From SFEL01 sp963640685 (lineage in GTDB: Bacteria; Bacillota; Clostridia; Christensenellales; CAG-138), in the NCBI GenBank assembly GCA_963640685.1, contig CAVIAA010000009.1, positions 1-57,906 on the forward strand: a stretch of 57,906 bases of DNA, written 5' to 3'. Every line of letters begins with the position of its first letter. Within the stretch, counting starts at the first letter, position 1. Positions 15,777 to 24,035 of this stretch are shown here, piece by piece. The notes below the pieces were generated by a model. That model made no database searches. It worked only from the letters and a program-made list of their open reading frames with translations, and was not told the origin of the DNA. The position numbers and the translations under genes were made by a program.

Positions 15777-17092
15777 TATTTCCCTACGCAGAAGCGGGAG
15801 AATATGCGGTCGATGACGGAGGCGTCCACGCTTTTGCCGGTTATGTCGCCGAGGGCTATCAGCGCCGCGCGAAGGTCGGTCGCGATGCAGTCAGGCTCGC
15901 TTGCCTGGAGCGCAGAGGAGAGCGCATTAGAGCAGCTCCTGAGCGCCGCAATATGGCGGGAGTTTGTGACCAGCGCGCTCTCGCACTCCGGCGCTATAAG
16001 CTCCGCGATCTTATCTATGAGCGCGTCTATGCCCTCACCCGTCACTGAGCTTATAAAAACGCAGTCCACGCCGAGCTCCGCAGCAAGCGCCGCGGCCTCT
16101 GCTCCGTCGGATATATCATTTTTGCATATCACAGCGAGCCGCCTGCCCGCTGAGCTCAGCAGCCGCCGCTCCTCATCGGTCGGGGCTTCTCCGCCGTCCA
16201 TTGCGATGAGCAGCAGATCCGCCCTTTGGGTTATCTCCCGCGCCCGCGCAACGCCTATGCTCTCCGCGGCGGAAGCCGCCTCCCTCAGCCCCGCCGTGTC
16301 AAACAGCCGCGCCGCAATGCCGTTTATCAGCAGCGCACCCTCTATGACGTCCCGCGTGGTTCCGGCCTCGGGGGTGACTATCGCCCTGTCCTCGCCCAAC
16401 AGCGCATTAAAGAGCGAGCTTTTTCCGGCGTTTGGCCGGCCGAGTATCGCAATTCGCGCCCCCTCGCGCACCATCCTTGATGAGAGGCCGCCGGCTATCA
16501 GCGCGTCCGTCTCCTGCTTTGCCCGAAAAATCCCCTCCGGCAGGGCGGAGAACACGTCCTCCTCAAGCTCCTCCGGATAGTCTATCGCCGCGTCGATACC
16601 CGAGAGCAGGTCGAGAAGCTCGTTTTCAATGGCGTTAATTCTATTTGAAAGCGCACCCTGAAGCTGCTCCAGCGCGGAGGCCGCGCCCCGCTCTGATGAG
16701 GCAGTTACCAGATCCATCACCGCCTCCGAGCGCGCAAGGTCGAGCTTACCCGCCAAAAACGCACGCCGCGTAAACTCTCCGCCCTCAGCCGGGCGCATGT
16801 TAAGCTCGCCCAGCCTGCCGAGCACCCTTTTTGAAACGGCATAGCCGCCGTGAATGTACAGCTCCGCCATGTCCTCGCCGGTGTAGCTCTTTGGCGCCTT
16901 AAAGTAAACCGCCATAGCGTCGTCGATGGGCTGCCCCTCTGCCGAAGCTATGCTGCCGTGCGAAACATAGCGGTGCCTTATCTCGCCTGTGAATATCTCC
17001 TTCAGTGCGCCGAGGGTATCGCCCCCGCTTATGCGTATTACCGCAATCGCCCCGCCGACGGGGGTCGAAAGCGCGTATATAGTGTCGTTCAT
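15776..17092 (-). CDS. mnmE: tRNA modification GTPase MnmE
   Basis: A 438-residue GTPase. With MnmG it makes the carboxymethylaminomethyl (or aminomethyl) group at U34 of certain tRNAs. The N-terminal tetrahydrofolate-binding domain begins DTIYALSTPVGGAIAVIRISG. A helical domain follows, then the G domain with GRPNAGKSSLFNALLG near 220, DTAGLREA near 265 and KNDI near 325. It ends in FCVGK, the C-terminal CxGK motif with the catalytic cysteine. GGAGG seven bases upstream fixes the ATG at 17092; the open frame extends to 17269 but has no support. It is divergent from mnmG, whereas most Firmicutes encode mnmE and mnmG in the same direction. Confidence 0.96.
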   Translation of the reverse strand: MNDTIYALSTPVGGAIAVIRISGGDTLGALKEIFTGEIRHRYVSHGSIASAEGQPIDDAMAVYFKAPKSYTGEDMAELYIHGGYAVSKRVLGRLGELNMRPAEGGEFTRRAFLAGKLDLARSEAVMDLVTASSERGAASALEQLQGALSNRINAIENELLDLLSGIDAAIDYPEELEEDVFSALPEGIFRAKQETDALIAGGLSSRMVREGARIAILGRPNAGKSSLFNALLGEDRAIVTPEAGTTRDVIEGALLINGIAARLFDTAGLREAASAAESIGVARAREITQRADLLLIAMDGGEAPTDEERRLLSSAGRRLAVICKNDISDGAEAAALAAELGVDCVFISSVTGEGIDALIDKIAELIAPECESALVTNSRHIAALRSCSNALSSALQASEPDCIATDLRAALIALGDITGKSVDASVIDRIFSRFCVGK

Positions 17093-17158
17093 GTGCTTCC
17101 TCCGTTTGGGTATATACAAGAGCATACCGCGAAAAGGCCGCCCGCGCAACAGCGGAGG

Positions 17159-17186
17159 CGGGAAATGTTGATATTTCCCGGGAGCG
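17159..17186. promoter_or_regulatory. Candidate Noc-binding site / inverted repeat
   Basis: The 14 bases at 17173-17186 match the Bacillus Noc site ATTTCCCGGGAAAT at 11 positions (perfect left arm and centre). An additional right half-site CGGGAAAT lies at 17159-17166. The two halves form an inverted repeat GGGAAAT-N6-ATTTCCC. A Noc homologue is encoded 2.6 kb downstream. It could equally be a small hairpin in a divergent promoter region. Confidence 0.4.
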
Positions 17187-17193
17187 GGTTTTC

Positions 17194-17202
17194 TGTTATA
17201 AT
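17194..17202 (+). promoter_or_regulatory. Extended -10 promoter of mnmG
   Basis: TGT-TATAAT, an extended -10, about 33 bases before the mnmG start. The -35 position (TTTCCC at 17 bases) is poor and overlaps the candidate Noc site. Confidence 0.6.
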
Positions 17203-17235
17203 GTAGGTTGGAAAGAAATTCGAGGTAATTTTCAA

Positions 17236-19107
17236 ATGACGAGCTATATCGGCGGAAGCTACGATGCAATAGTACTGGGCGCGGGGCACGCGGGGTGCGA
17301 GGCGGCGCTTGCGCTTGCGCGAATGGGGCAGCGCACGCTTTGCCTTACCATGAATCTGGACAGCGTTGCGCTCATGGCCTGCAACCCGGCCATCGGCGGA
17401 ACCTCAAAGGGACACCTCGTTCGGGAGCTGGACGCGCTGGGCGGCGAAATGGGCGCCGCGGCGGACGATACGTTTATTCAGATACGCATGCTAAACACCG
17501 GCAAGGGCCCCGCGGTGCATTCCCTGCGCGCGCAGATGGACAAGCGCAGGTATCACGAGAGGATGAAGCGCGCACTTGAAAAAGAGCCGCTGCTCGACCT
17601 TAAAATGGGGGAATGTGAGCGGATACTGACGGAATCCGGGCGGATAGCCGGCGTCATCGCAGGCGGGGGGATAGAATACCGCGCCCGCGCAGTTGTGGTA
17701 GCGACAGGGGTATACCTGAAGAGCCGAATACTGATAGGCGACTACGTTACCGAGGCGGGGCCCTCCGGCATGCTCCGCGCAAACGGGCTTTCAGGCAGCT
17801 TGACCGAGCTTGGGTTTGAGCTGCGCCGGTTTAAGACCGGCACGCCGCCGCGGGTGAACCGCCGCAGCGTCGATTTTGACAGGATGGAGCCGCAGGCAGG
17901 CGACGTTCCCTCGCCGCGCTTCTCCTTTTTGAGCGACGGGGGGGAGCGGGAGCAGCAGCCCTGCTATTTGACCTACACCAACCCCGATACGCACGAGATA
18001 ATACTCCAAAACATACACCGCAGCAGCATGTATTCGGGGCTGGTCACCGGCACGGGAACACGCTACTGCCCCAGCATTGAGGACAAGATAAAGCGGTTTG
18101 CGGACAAGGACAGGCACCAGCTCTTCGTTGAGCCGGAGGGGCTGTCTACCGACGAAATGTACCTTCAGGGAATGAGCACCAGCCTGCCATATGACGTTCA
18201 GGTCAGCATGCTGCACACGATACGGGGGCTTGAGCGGTGCGAGATAATGCGCCCGGGCTACGCCATAGAGTACGACTGCATAGACCCGACGACGCTTTCG
18301 CCGGTGCTCGGCTGCAAGGCCATAGAGGGGCTGTACTTTGCGGGGCAGATAAACGGCAGCTCCGGCTACGAGGAGGCGGCGGCGCAGGGGCTTTACGCCG
18401 GAATAAACTGCGGGCTGTACCTTAAAAACGAGGAGCCGCTGCTGCTCTCCCGCGCTGATGCGTATATTGGCGTGCTTGCGGACGACCTTGCGACAAAGGG
18501 CACAAACGAGCCGTACCGCATGATGACATCGCGGGCGGAATACCGGCTGCTTCTAAGGCAGGACAACGCCGACCTTCGCCTGACCGAGCGGGCGCGGCGA
18601 ACAGGGCTGATAAGCGAAAAGCGCTACGCAAGGCTTATGCAGAAGCAGGAGGGCATTAAAAAAGCGACTGACGCGCTGAACCGGGGCGCGAAGCCGACTG
18701 CGGAGCTCATAGCCCTGCTGGAGGACAAGGGGCTGGGCGGCCTGAAAAACGGCACGAAGCTCATGGACATACTCCGCCGCGAGGGGATAAGCTACACCGA
18801 GCTCATGCGCGCGGCAGCGCTGCCGGAGGTATCGCCCGAGGCTGTGGAGCAGGTCGAGATCGCCGCAAAATACGAGGGATACATTGAAAAGCAAAAGAAG
18901 CAGGTCGAGCGGATGCAGGAGCAGGAGAGCCTGCTGATACCCGAAAATGCGGATTTTTACGCGATGGAGGGGCTGCGGCTGGAGGCGAGGCAGAAGCTCT
19001 CCGCCATACGCCCGCGCAGCATTGGCCAGGCGAGCCGAATAAGCGGTGTTTCGCCGGCGGATATAGCCGTGCTGCTGATTCAACTTAAGCTGCTGGAGGG
19101 TAAATGA
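17236..19107 (+). CDS. mnmG: tRNA uridine-5-carboxymethylaminomethyl modification enzyme MnmG
   Basis: A 623-residue FAD enzyme, the partner of MnmE in U34 modification. The dinucleotide-binding motif is VLGAGHAGCEAALALARMG near residue 13. Other family blocks: ACNPAIGGTSKGHLVRELDALGG near 55, RFKTGTPPRVN near 195, and GLYFAGQINGSSGYEEAAAQG near 370. The C-terminal domain that contacts MnmE ends with RISGVSPADIAVLLIQLK. It overlaps rsmG by four bases (ATGA). Confidence 0.98.
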   Translation: MTSYIGGSYDAIVLGAGHAGCEAALALARMGQRTLCLTMNLDSVALMACNPAIGGTSKGHLVRELDALGGEMGAAADDTFIQIRMLNTGKGPAVHSLRAQMDKRRYHERMKRALEKEPLLDLKMGECERILTESGRIAGVIAGGGIEYRARAVVVATGVYLKSRILIGDYVTEAGPSGMLRANGLSGSLTELGFELRRFKTGTPPRVNRRSVDFDRMEPQAGDVPSPRFSFLSDGGEREQQPCYLTYTNPDTHEIILQNIHRSSMYSGLVTGTGTRYCPSIEDKIKRFADKDRHQLFVEPEGLSTDEMYLQGMSTSLPYDVQVSMLHTIRGLERCEIMRPGYAIEYDCIDPTTLSPVLGCKAIEGLYFAGQINGSSGYEEAAAQGLYAGINCGLYLKNEEPLLLSRADAYIGVLADDLATKGTNEPYRMMTSRAEYRLLLRQDNADLRLTERARRTGLISEKRYARLMQKQEGIKKATDALNRGAKPTAELIALLEDKGLGGLKNGTKLMDILRREGISYTELMRAAALPEVSPEAVEQVEIAAKYEGYIEKQKKQVERMQEQESLLIPENADFYAMEGLRLEARQKLSAIRPRSIGQASRISGVSPADIAVLLIQLKLLEGK

Positions 19108-19787
19108 TGGATATTCGGTCAGTACAGGCGGTTTTGCCTGTGAGCGGCGAGGCCGCAGAAAAGCTGGTTCGGTATTATGAAATGCTCATAGACTGGAACC
19201 GGCGCATGAACCTTACCGCGATAACCGATGAGGGCGAGGTTTTGACCAAGCACTTTGCGGACAGCCTGCTGCCGGAGCAGCTGATACCAAAGGGGGCTGC
19301 CGTTATCGACGTCGGCACCGGCGCGGGGTTCCCCGGGCTGCCGCTGGCCATCGCCCGCGGCGACATCAGGCTGACGCTGCTGGATTCGCTGAACAAGCGG
19401 GTCGGCTTCTTAAAGGAGGTATGCGCCGAGCTTAAAATAGACGCCGAGTGCATACACGCGCGGGCGGAGGACGGCGGAAGAAGCCCCGCGCTGCGCGAAA
19501 AATTCGACGTTGCGGTCTCCCGCGCCGTGGCAAGGGTGTCTCCCCTTGCGGAGTACACTGTCCCTTTCCTTAAGGTCGGCGGGGTATCGCTCATGTACAA
19601 GGGGCCGCAGGCGGAGGAGGAGCTTAAGGAGGGGCAAAGGGCGCTGGAGCTACTCTGCTGCGAGGGGCGGATAGAGCGCTTCCCGGCGAGCTGGGGCGAG
19701 CGCAACGTCATAGTTCTACAAAAGCTCAGGCCCACCGCAAAGGCATACCCGCGCAAGGCGGGCACGGCGGAGAAAAAGCCGCTTTAG
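19104..19787 (+). CDS. rsmG: 16S rRNA (guanine-527-N7) methyltransferase
   Basis: A 227-residue class I SAM methyltransferase (GidB). Seen: YYEMLIDWNRRMNLTAITD near residue 28, LTKHFADSLLPE near 48, the SAM loop VIDVGTGAGFPGLPLAIA near 68, and VSRAVARVSPLAEYTVPFLK near 135. It methylates G527 of 16S rRNA; loss gives low-level streptomycin resistance in other bacteria. It is translationally coupled to mnmG. Confidence 0.96.
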   Translation: MMDIRSVQAVLPVSGEAAEKLVRYYEMLIDWNRRMNLTAITDEGEVLTKHFADSLLPEQLIPKGAAVIDVGTGAGFPGLPLAIARGDIRLTLLDSLNKRVGFLKEVCAELKIDAECIHARAEDGGRSPALREKFDVAVSRAVARVSPLAEYTVPFLKVGGVSLMYKGPQAEEELKEGQRALELLCCEGRIERFPASWGERNVIVLQKLRPTAKAYPRKAGTAEKKPL

Positions 19788-19814
19788 TATAATAATTTCA
19801 GGAGAATAGAGCGT

Positions 19815-20651
19815 ATGTCATTTGAATTTACACTTGCGCCGAGGGCGACCGAGAGCAGGCGAAAGCTGATGGAGATACCGGTTGAAAAAATCGTTCCGAA
19901 CCCGAACCAGCCGCGCATTACCTTTGACGACGAAACCATTGCCGAGCTTGCGCAGAGCATAAGCCAGGTTGGGCTGATTCAGCCGCTTGTCGTTCGCCGC
20001 GCCGCGGGCGGGTATGAGCTTGTTGCGGGGGAGCGGCGGCTGCGCGCCTGCAAGTCGCTCGGCATGGAAAAGGTCACCTGCATAATCGAGGACGAGATGC
20101 CGGAGGAATCCTCCGCAATGGTTGCGCTGATTGAAAACCTTCAGCGCGAGGATCTTCACTACATGGAGGAGGCGCAGTGCTACAATGCGCTGCTGCAAAG
20201 CTACGGCATGACGCAGGAGGAGCTTGCGGGGCGGCTTGGAAAGAGCCAGTCCTCAATTGCAAACAAGCTGCGGCTGCTCAAGCTCTCGCCGGCCGTCGTC
20301 AGCGCAATTCGCGAAAACGGCCTTACCGAGCGTCACGCCCGCGCCGTTTTAAAGCTGAAGGGCGAGGAGGAGCAGCTTGAGGTTATCAAAAAGACCGCTC
20401 AAAAGAGCCTTTCGGTTAAGGACACCGAGCGCCTCGTTGAAAAGACGCTGGACAGGCTGTATGACGAAAAGCAGCCCGGCGCCGCGCCTCGCCCCGCAAT
20501 AATCCGCCAGGTGCGGGATTACCGCCTGTTTATGAACACCGTGAACTCCGCAATAGCCGTATTGCGCGATTCCGGCATGAGCGTTGAGGTTGAGCAGGAG
20601 GATATACCCAATGGGGTGGATATACACATAAGGGTAGTTGGTGAAAAATAG
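19815..20651 (+). CDS. noc: Nucleoid occlusion protein (ParB family)
   Basis: A 278-residue ParB-family protein with the CTP-binding ParB box GERRLRAC near residue 73 and ENLQREDL near 107. In the helix-turn-helix region the residues that separate Noc from ParB site recognition are all of the Noc type here: Q145, K151, K156 and R173 (ParB has R, T, A and G in the published pairing as I recall it; the spacing +6, +11, +28 matches). It sits directly after rsmG with no parA, as noc does in Bacillus. The N-terminus is short and lacks an obvious amphipathic membrane-targeting helix. Noc keeps division septa off the nucleoid. Confidence 0.88.
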   Translation: MSFEFTLAPRATESRRKLMEIPVEKIVPNPNQPRITFDDETIAELAQSISQVGLIQPLVVRRAAGGYELVAGERRLRACKSLGMEKVTCIIEDEMPEESSAMVALIENLQREDLHYMEEAQCYNALLQSYGMTQEELAGRLGKSQSSIANKLRLLKLSPAVVSAIRENGLTERHARAVLKLKGEEEQLEVIKKTAQKSLSVKDTERLVEKTLDRLYDEKQPGAAPRPAIIRQVRDYRLFMNTVNSAIAVLRDSGMSVEVEQEDIPNGVDIHIRVVGEK

Positions 20652-20662
20652 TTAGAACACCC

Positions 20663-20691
20663 TTGACCAATGCGTATTAAAGGCGTATAAT
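20663..20691 (+). promoter_or_regulatory. hicAB promoter
   Basis: TTGACC, a 17-base spacer, TATAAT; near consensus. The transcript start is expected near 20698, 17 bases before the hicA ATG. Confidence 0.85.
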
Positions 20692-20693
20692 AC
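20674..20693. promoter_or_regulatory. Candidate HicB operator
   Basis: Inverted repeat GTATTA-N8-TAATAC that covers the -10 box. HicB proteins with a ribbon-helix-helix end autorepress their operon, so this is the natural operator candidate. Confidence 0.45.
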
Positions 20694-20714
20694 TATATGT
20701 AAGGGAGAGCGTCC

Positions 20715-20888
20715 ATGAAAACAAAAGAGCTTATAGAGCTTTTGGAGCGCAATGGCTGGAAATTCAAGCGGCACGGCGCTAACCACGACATATACACGAA
20801 GGACGGGCAAAGAGAGAGCATCGTCAGGCACAGAGAGACCGACGAGGAGCTTGCAAAGGCAATAATCAGAAGGCGCGGGCTGAAATAG
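20715..20888 (+). CDS. hicA: HicA-family toxin (mRNA interferase)
   Basis: A 57-residue protein, the usual small HicA size. It begins MKTKELIELLERNGWKFKRH and shows GANHDIY, carrying the conserved catalytic histidine of the double-stranded-RNA-binding-like fold, and ends AIIRRRGLK. HicA toxins cleave mRNA or block translation and are neutralised by HicB. AAGGGAG lies eight bases upstream. The antitoxin gene follows after 42 bases. Confidence 0.9.
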   Translation: MKTKELIELLERNGWKFKRHGANHDIYTKDGQRESIVRHRETDEELAKAIIRRRGLK

Positions 20889-20930
20889 GCCGAAGCCGGG
20901 CAAAATAAGGCTGTATAAAGGAGGTATAAA

Positions 20931-21332
20931 ATGAAAACCGCATATCCTGTCGTTATGACGCAGGGGAAGGAGTTTGTAGTAGTATACATACCCGATTTTG
21001 ACATAAACACGCAGGGGAAGGACGTTCCGGACGCTATTGAGATGGCGCGGGACGCTATCGGCATAATGGCGATTGACATGCAGGACGACGGCGAGCAGCT
21101 CCCCGCTGCATCTTCCCTTTCGGCGGCTCAGGCGGCAGCGCCGGGCGGCGGAATGGTTTCGCTCGTTGACGTTGACCTTGAGGAATACCGCAGAAAAAAC
21201 GACCTCCGCGCCGTTAAAAAGAACTGCACAATCCCCTCCTGGCTGAACTTTGAGGCGGAGCGCGCCGGGGTAAACTTTTCCGCCGTGCTTCAGGCGGCGC
21301 TGAAGCGGGAGCTTCACATAACCGGCAGGTAA
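20931..21332 (+). CDS. hicB: HicB-family antitoxin
   Basis: A 133-residue protein. The N-terminal partial RNase H-like HicB fold (YPVVMTQGKEFVVVYIPDFD, then GKDVPDAIEMARDAIG) inhibits the toxin. The C-terminal 30 residues (NCTIPSWLNFEAERAGVNFS, then AVLQAALKREL) form a ribbon-helix-helix DNA-binding domain. An AAGGAGG site lies upstream. With hicA it forms a self-contained type II module between noc and the surface-protein gene. Confidence 0.93.
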   Translation: MKTAYPVVMTQGKEFVVVYIPDFDINTQGKDVPDAIEMARDAIGIMAIDMQDDGEQLPAASSLSAAQAAAPGGGMVSLVDVDLEEYRRKNDLRAVKKNCTIPSWLNFEAERAGVNFSAVLQAALKRELHITGR

Positions 21333-21347
21333 GCCCGAGAGCTAACC

Positions 21348-21374
21348 AAAAAGAGCGGTTCTCCCGCTCTTTTT
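21348..21374. terminator. Bidirectional terminator between hicB and the surface-protein gene
   Basis: AAAAAGAGCGG paired with CCGCTCTTTTT around a five-base loop, so both strands carry a U-run. It separates convergent genes. Confidence 0.85.
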
Positions 21375-21400
21375 CTTATGTTTATTTTTTTGTTATTTAG

Positions 21401-23905
21401 CTACGCAAGGCCAAGGAAGCCGAGGATGCTCTGCCATATCGTCATGTCGCCGGTTTTGGGCAGAGCGGGCAGGGCAGGCACCGGCGAGGGGGTCGGCGTC
21501 GGGTAGGTATACCATGAGTAGCTGTTGCCGCCCGAGCCGTGGTATGGCGTTGCGGTCGGGGCTGTTGTCGGGGCTGTTGTCGGGCCGGGGTCGGGTTCGG
21601 GCTGGGTCTGTACCTTCAGCACGACATAGCCGGTTTCATATGCCACCTCATAGCCCGCCGCGTCGCTGAAGAAGCAGTTTGCATACGCCGCGTCGTTCGT
21701 AGCCGCTACCTTTACCGGTTTTCCCTCCGTTGGCGCTGTCTCTGTGGTCACGCCGATAGTTCTATATCTTGTATCAAGGCCGTCGCCGATGGTTATCAGC
21801 CTGTCGTTCGGCAGATAAACGTTGTTTGCGTTGTTTACGTTGCCATCTTTGTCCTTCGTGTTGCCGGCGATGTCCGCCGAGCCGGAGACGGTAAAGGTTC
21901 CGTTCTCGAAATACACGCCGCCGCCGTTGGTCGTCGCCTCGTTACTGCCGATGCCTGTGCCGGAAACGCTGAACTTGCCGCTCTTAATGTACACGCCTCC
22001 GCCGTTTTCTGCTTTGTTGTAGGAAACTCTGCCGTCGGTCATGCTCAACGTTCCGCCGGCGTTATACACGCCTCCGCCGTTTTCTGCTCTGTTGTAGGAA
22101 ACGCTGCCGTTGGTCATGCTCAACGCTCCGCCGGCGTTATACACGCCTCCGCCGTCACGCTTCGCTGTGTTGTTGTTAAGGCTTCCGCCGGACATAGTGA
22201 ACGATGCTTTTGTTTCGCCTGCGCGGCTGTTAAACTCTACATACACACCGCCGCCGTTGCCCTTTTCTTTTCCTACAGTACCCAGCGCACTGTTACTGCT
22301 GATGCTGCCGTCCAGCATATTGAAGGTGCTGCTCTGCACCATTACGCCTCCGGCATTCTGTCCCGCACTGTTGCTATTAATGCTTCCTTTGTACATAATG
22401 AAGGTGCTTTTCTGACCGAGAGCCACACCGCCGCCAAAGTCTTTCGCCTTGTTGCCGGTTATCCTGCCGCCGTACATGTTGAACGTTAGCCCAGTGGAAC
22501 CGTTGCCGAGAACGCGCACACCTCCGCCGTTTCCATCTCCGTCAGGTATATTTGTCAGGTCATTCCCTGCGATATTTCCGCCGTACATATTGAAGATAAA
22601 CGGGCCAACGCTGCTATTTGTGTCTCCGCAGTACACCCCGCAGCCGGCTTCGCCGCTCTTGTGGGTGATATTGCCGGTGCTCTTGCAGTCGGTAAGGTTA
22701 AATGTGCCGAATATTTTAACTGTCGGCTCATAGTTCGCCCCGAAGATGCTGTGCCCGTTCAGGCAGAGGTAAAGGGTGTAGTTTTCCGGAACTTTAAGCG
22801 ATTTGGTCAGCACCACGTCGTTGGTCAGGTAGATATAGGCGGTGTTGCTTTCTTTATAGCTAATATCGCCGCCGCTCCACGCCGTCCAAGTCTGGTTCGC
22901 AGTATGCGTTGTGTGGTTGCCGATACTTGTACTGCCGCAGCAGACGCAGTGGGTATGCTGCGTTGTTCCTCTCTGCTTTAGCACCAGGTAGCTTTTTATC
23001 TCTTCCGTCCCTTCCGCTACCTCGTAGGCTACGTCGTCGCTGAAGAAGTAATTCGCATAGTACGTGTCGCTGTTCGTGCCGCTCGTGAGCTGCACGGTGC
23101 TGTCACCGCTGGGTTTACCAGAAGTAGTTACGCCGATGCTGGCGTTGCCGGTCAGGCCGCCTGTTCCGATGGTTATTGTTTTATTTGTATTTGGCAGAAA
23201 AACGTTGTTTGTCGTTTCTTGTTTATTGTAGTCGGTATAGTATGTGTTTCCCAATATTCTCGCCGAGCCGCAGACGGTGAAGGTGCCGTTGTTATATACT
23301 CCGCCGCCGGAAGCTGCTGTCTTGTTTCCGGATATCTCTCCGCCGTACATGTTGAAGATGCCGTTGTTGGATACACCACCGCCGGGGTCGGCATAATGGT
23401 ATCCTTCGTTCGTGTTGCCGGTGATCCAGCCGCCGTACATGTTGAAGGTGCCGGCCTTGTAGCTGCCGCTTTCTTGGATATACACGCCGGAGCCGTAAAA
23501 ACCTGTTTCGTGGGTTATCTTGCCGGTGTTTTTGCAGTCGGTAAGGTTGAGGGTGGCATTTACGGTTATGGTCAACGTATCACTCGTCTTTTTGCAGGCG
23601 AGGGTATACCCGTTCAGGCAGAGGTAAAGGGTGTAGCCGTTATTAACGGTAAGCGTATCGGTCAGCACTACGTCGTCGGTCAGGTAAATATAGGCGGTTT
23701 TAGTTGTTTCATCATATGAAATATCGCCGCCGCTCCACGCCGTCCAAGTCTGGTTCGGGTCGTGCGTGGTGTGGTCGCCGATATTTTTATCGCCGCAGCA
23801 GATGCAATGTGTATGTGTATGTGTATCTTCATCCGCAAGCGCGGCGGAGGGGAGCAGGAGCAGGGCAATAAGCGCTATAAAAAGCAGCGGCGATAATCTT
23901 TTCAT
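21401..23905 (-). CDS. Secreted beta-helix surface protein with LPKTG end
   Basis: An 834-residue protein. The signal peptide ends at about residue 24. Two copies of a Cys/His module follow: HTHCICCG ... HTTH near 31-48, and HTHCVCCG ... HTTH near 320. Each is followed by TWTAWSGGDISY and a segment YIYLT(D/N)DVVL. Most of the rest is right-handed beta-helix repeat (FNMYGG, ISGN, GGGVY patterns), typical of gut adhesin-like proteins. A Pro/Thr-rich linker ends in LPKTG, the sortase motif, then only 15 residues (no basic tail). A paralogue begins at 56844. It is probably an exported adhesin; its ligand is unknown. Confidence 0.88.
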   Translation of the reverse strand: MKRLSPLLFIALIALLLLPSAALADEDTHTHTHCICCGDKNIGDHTTHDPNQTWTAWSGGDISYDETTKTAYIYLTDDVVLTDTLTVNNGYTLYLCLNGYTLACKKTSDTLTITVNATLNLTDCKNTGKITHETGFYGSGVYIQESGSYKAGTFNMYGGWITGNTNEGYHYADPGGGVSNNGIFNMYGGEISGNKTAASGGGVYNNGTFTVCGSARILGNTYYTDYNKQETTNNVFLPNTNKTITIGTGGLTGNASIGVTTSGKPSGDSTVQLTSGTNSDTYYANYFFSDDVAYEVAEGTEEIKSYLVLKQRGTTQHTHCVCCGSTSIGNHTTHTANQTWTAWSGGDISYKESNTAYIYLTNDVVLTKSLKVPENYTLYLCLNGHSIFGANYEPTVKIFGTFNLTDCKSTGNITHKSGEAGCGVYCGDTNSSVGPFIFNMYGGNIAGNDLTNIPDGDGNGGGVRVLGNGSTGLTFNMYGGRITGNKAKDFGGGVALGQKSTFIMYKGSINSNSAGQNAGGVMVQSSTFNMLDGSISSNSALGTVGKEKGNGGGVYVEFNSRAGETKASFTMSGGSLNNNTAKRDGGGVYNAGGALSMTNGSVSYNRAENGGGVYNAGGTLSMTDGRVSYNKAENGGGVYIKSGKFSVSGTGIGSNEATTNGGGVYFENGTFTVSGSADIAGNTKDKDGNVNNANNVYLPNDRLITIGDGLDTRYRTIGVTTETAPTEGKPVKVAATNDAAYANCFFSDAAGYEVAYETGYVVLKVQTQPEPDPGPTTAPTTAPTATPYHGSGGNSYSWYTYPTPTPSPVPALPALPKTGDMTIWQSILGFLGLA
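21990..22139 (-). repeat. Two 75-bp in-frame tandem repeats in the surface-protein gene
   Basis: The units 21990-22064 and 22065-22139 differ at about four of 75 positions. Each encodes 25 residues containing LSMT(D/N)G, VSYN and AENGGGVYNAGG. A third, more diverged unit begins at 22140. Such repeats can change number by slippage or recombination without breaking the frame. Confidence 0.85.
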
Positions 23906-23951
23906 CTTTATACTCCTTTACTACGGCAAAAATATTTCAAAAAAGCAAAAC

Positions 23952-23994
23952 AAAAAAGGCCGCAGGCGAACGGATGCCGGTTCGCTTACAGCCT
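23952..23994 (-). terminator. gapA terminator
   Basis: On the minus strand AGGC...GCGAAC pairs with GTTCGC...GCCT, followed by TTTTTTG. It lies about 40 bases after the gapA stop. Confidence 0.75.
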
Positions 23995-24035
23995 CAGTGT
24001 ATCACGCAAGGGCGGCGGATACAAGTAAAATCGGC

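Noticed and set aside
19815..20651. Chromosome-partition ParB with a parS site
   Set aside because: Specificity residues are Noc-type, no parA is adjacent, and I found no TGTTTCACGTGAAACA-like site in the window.
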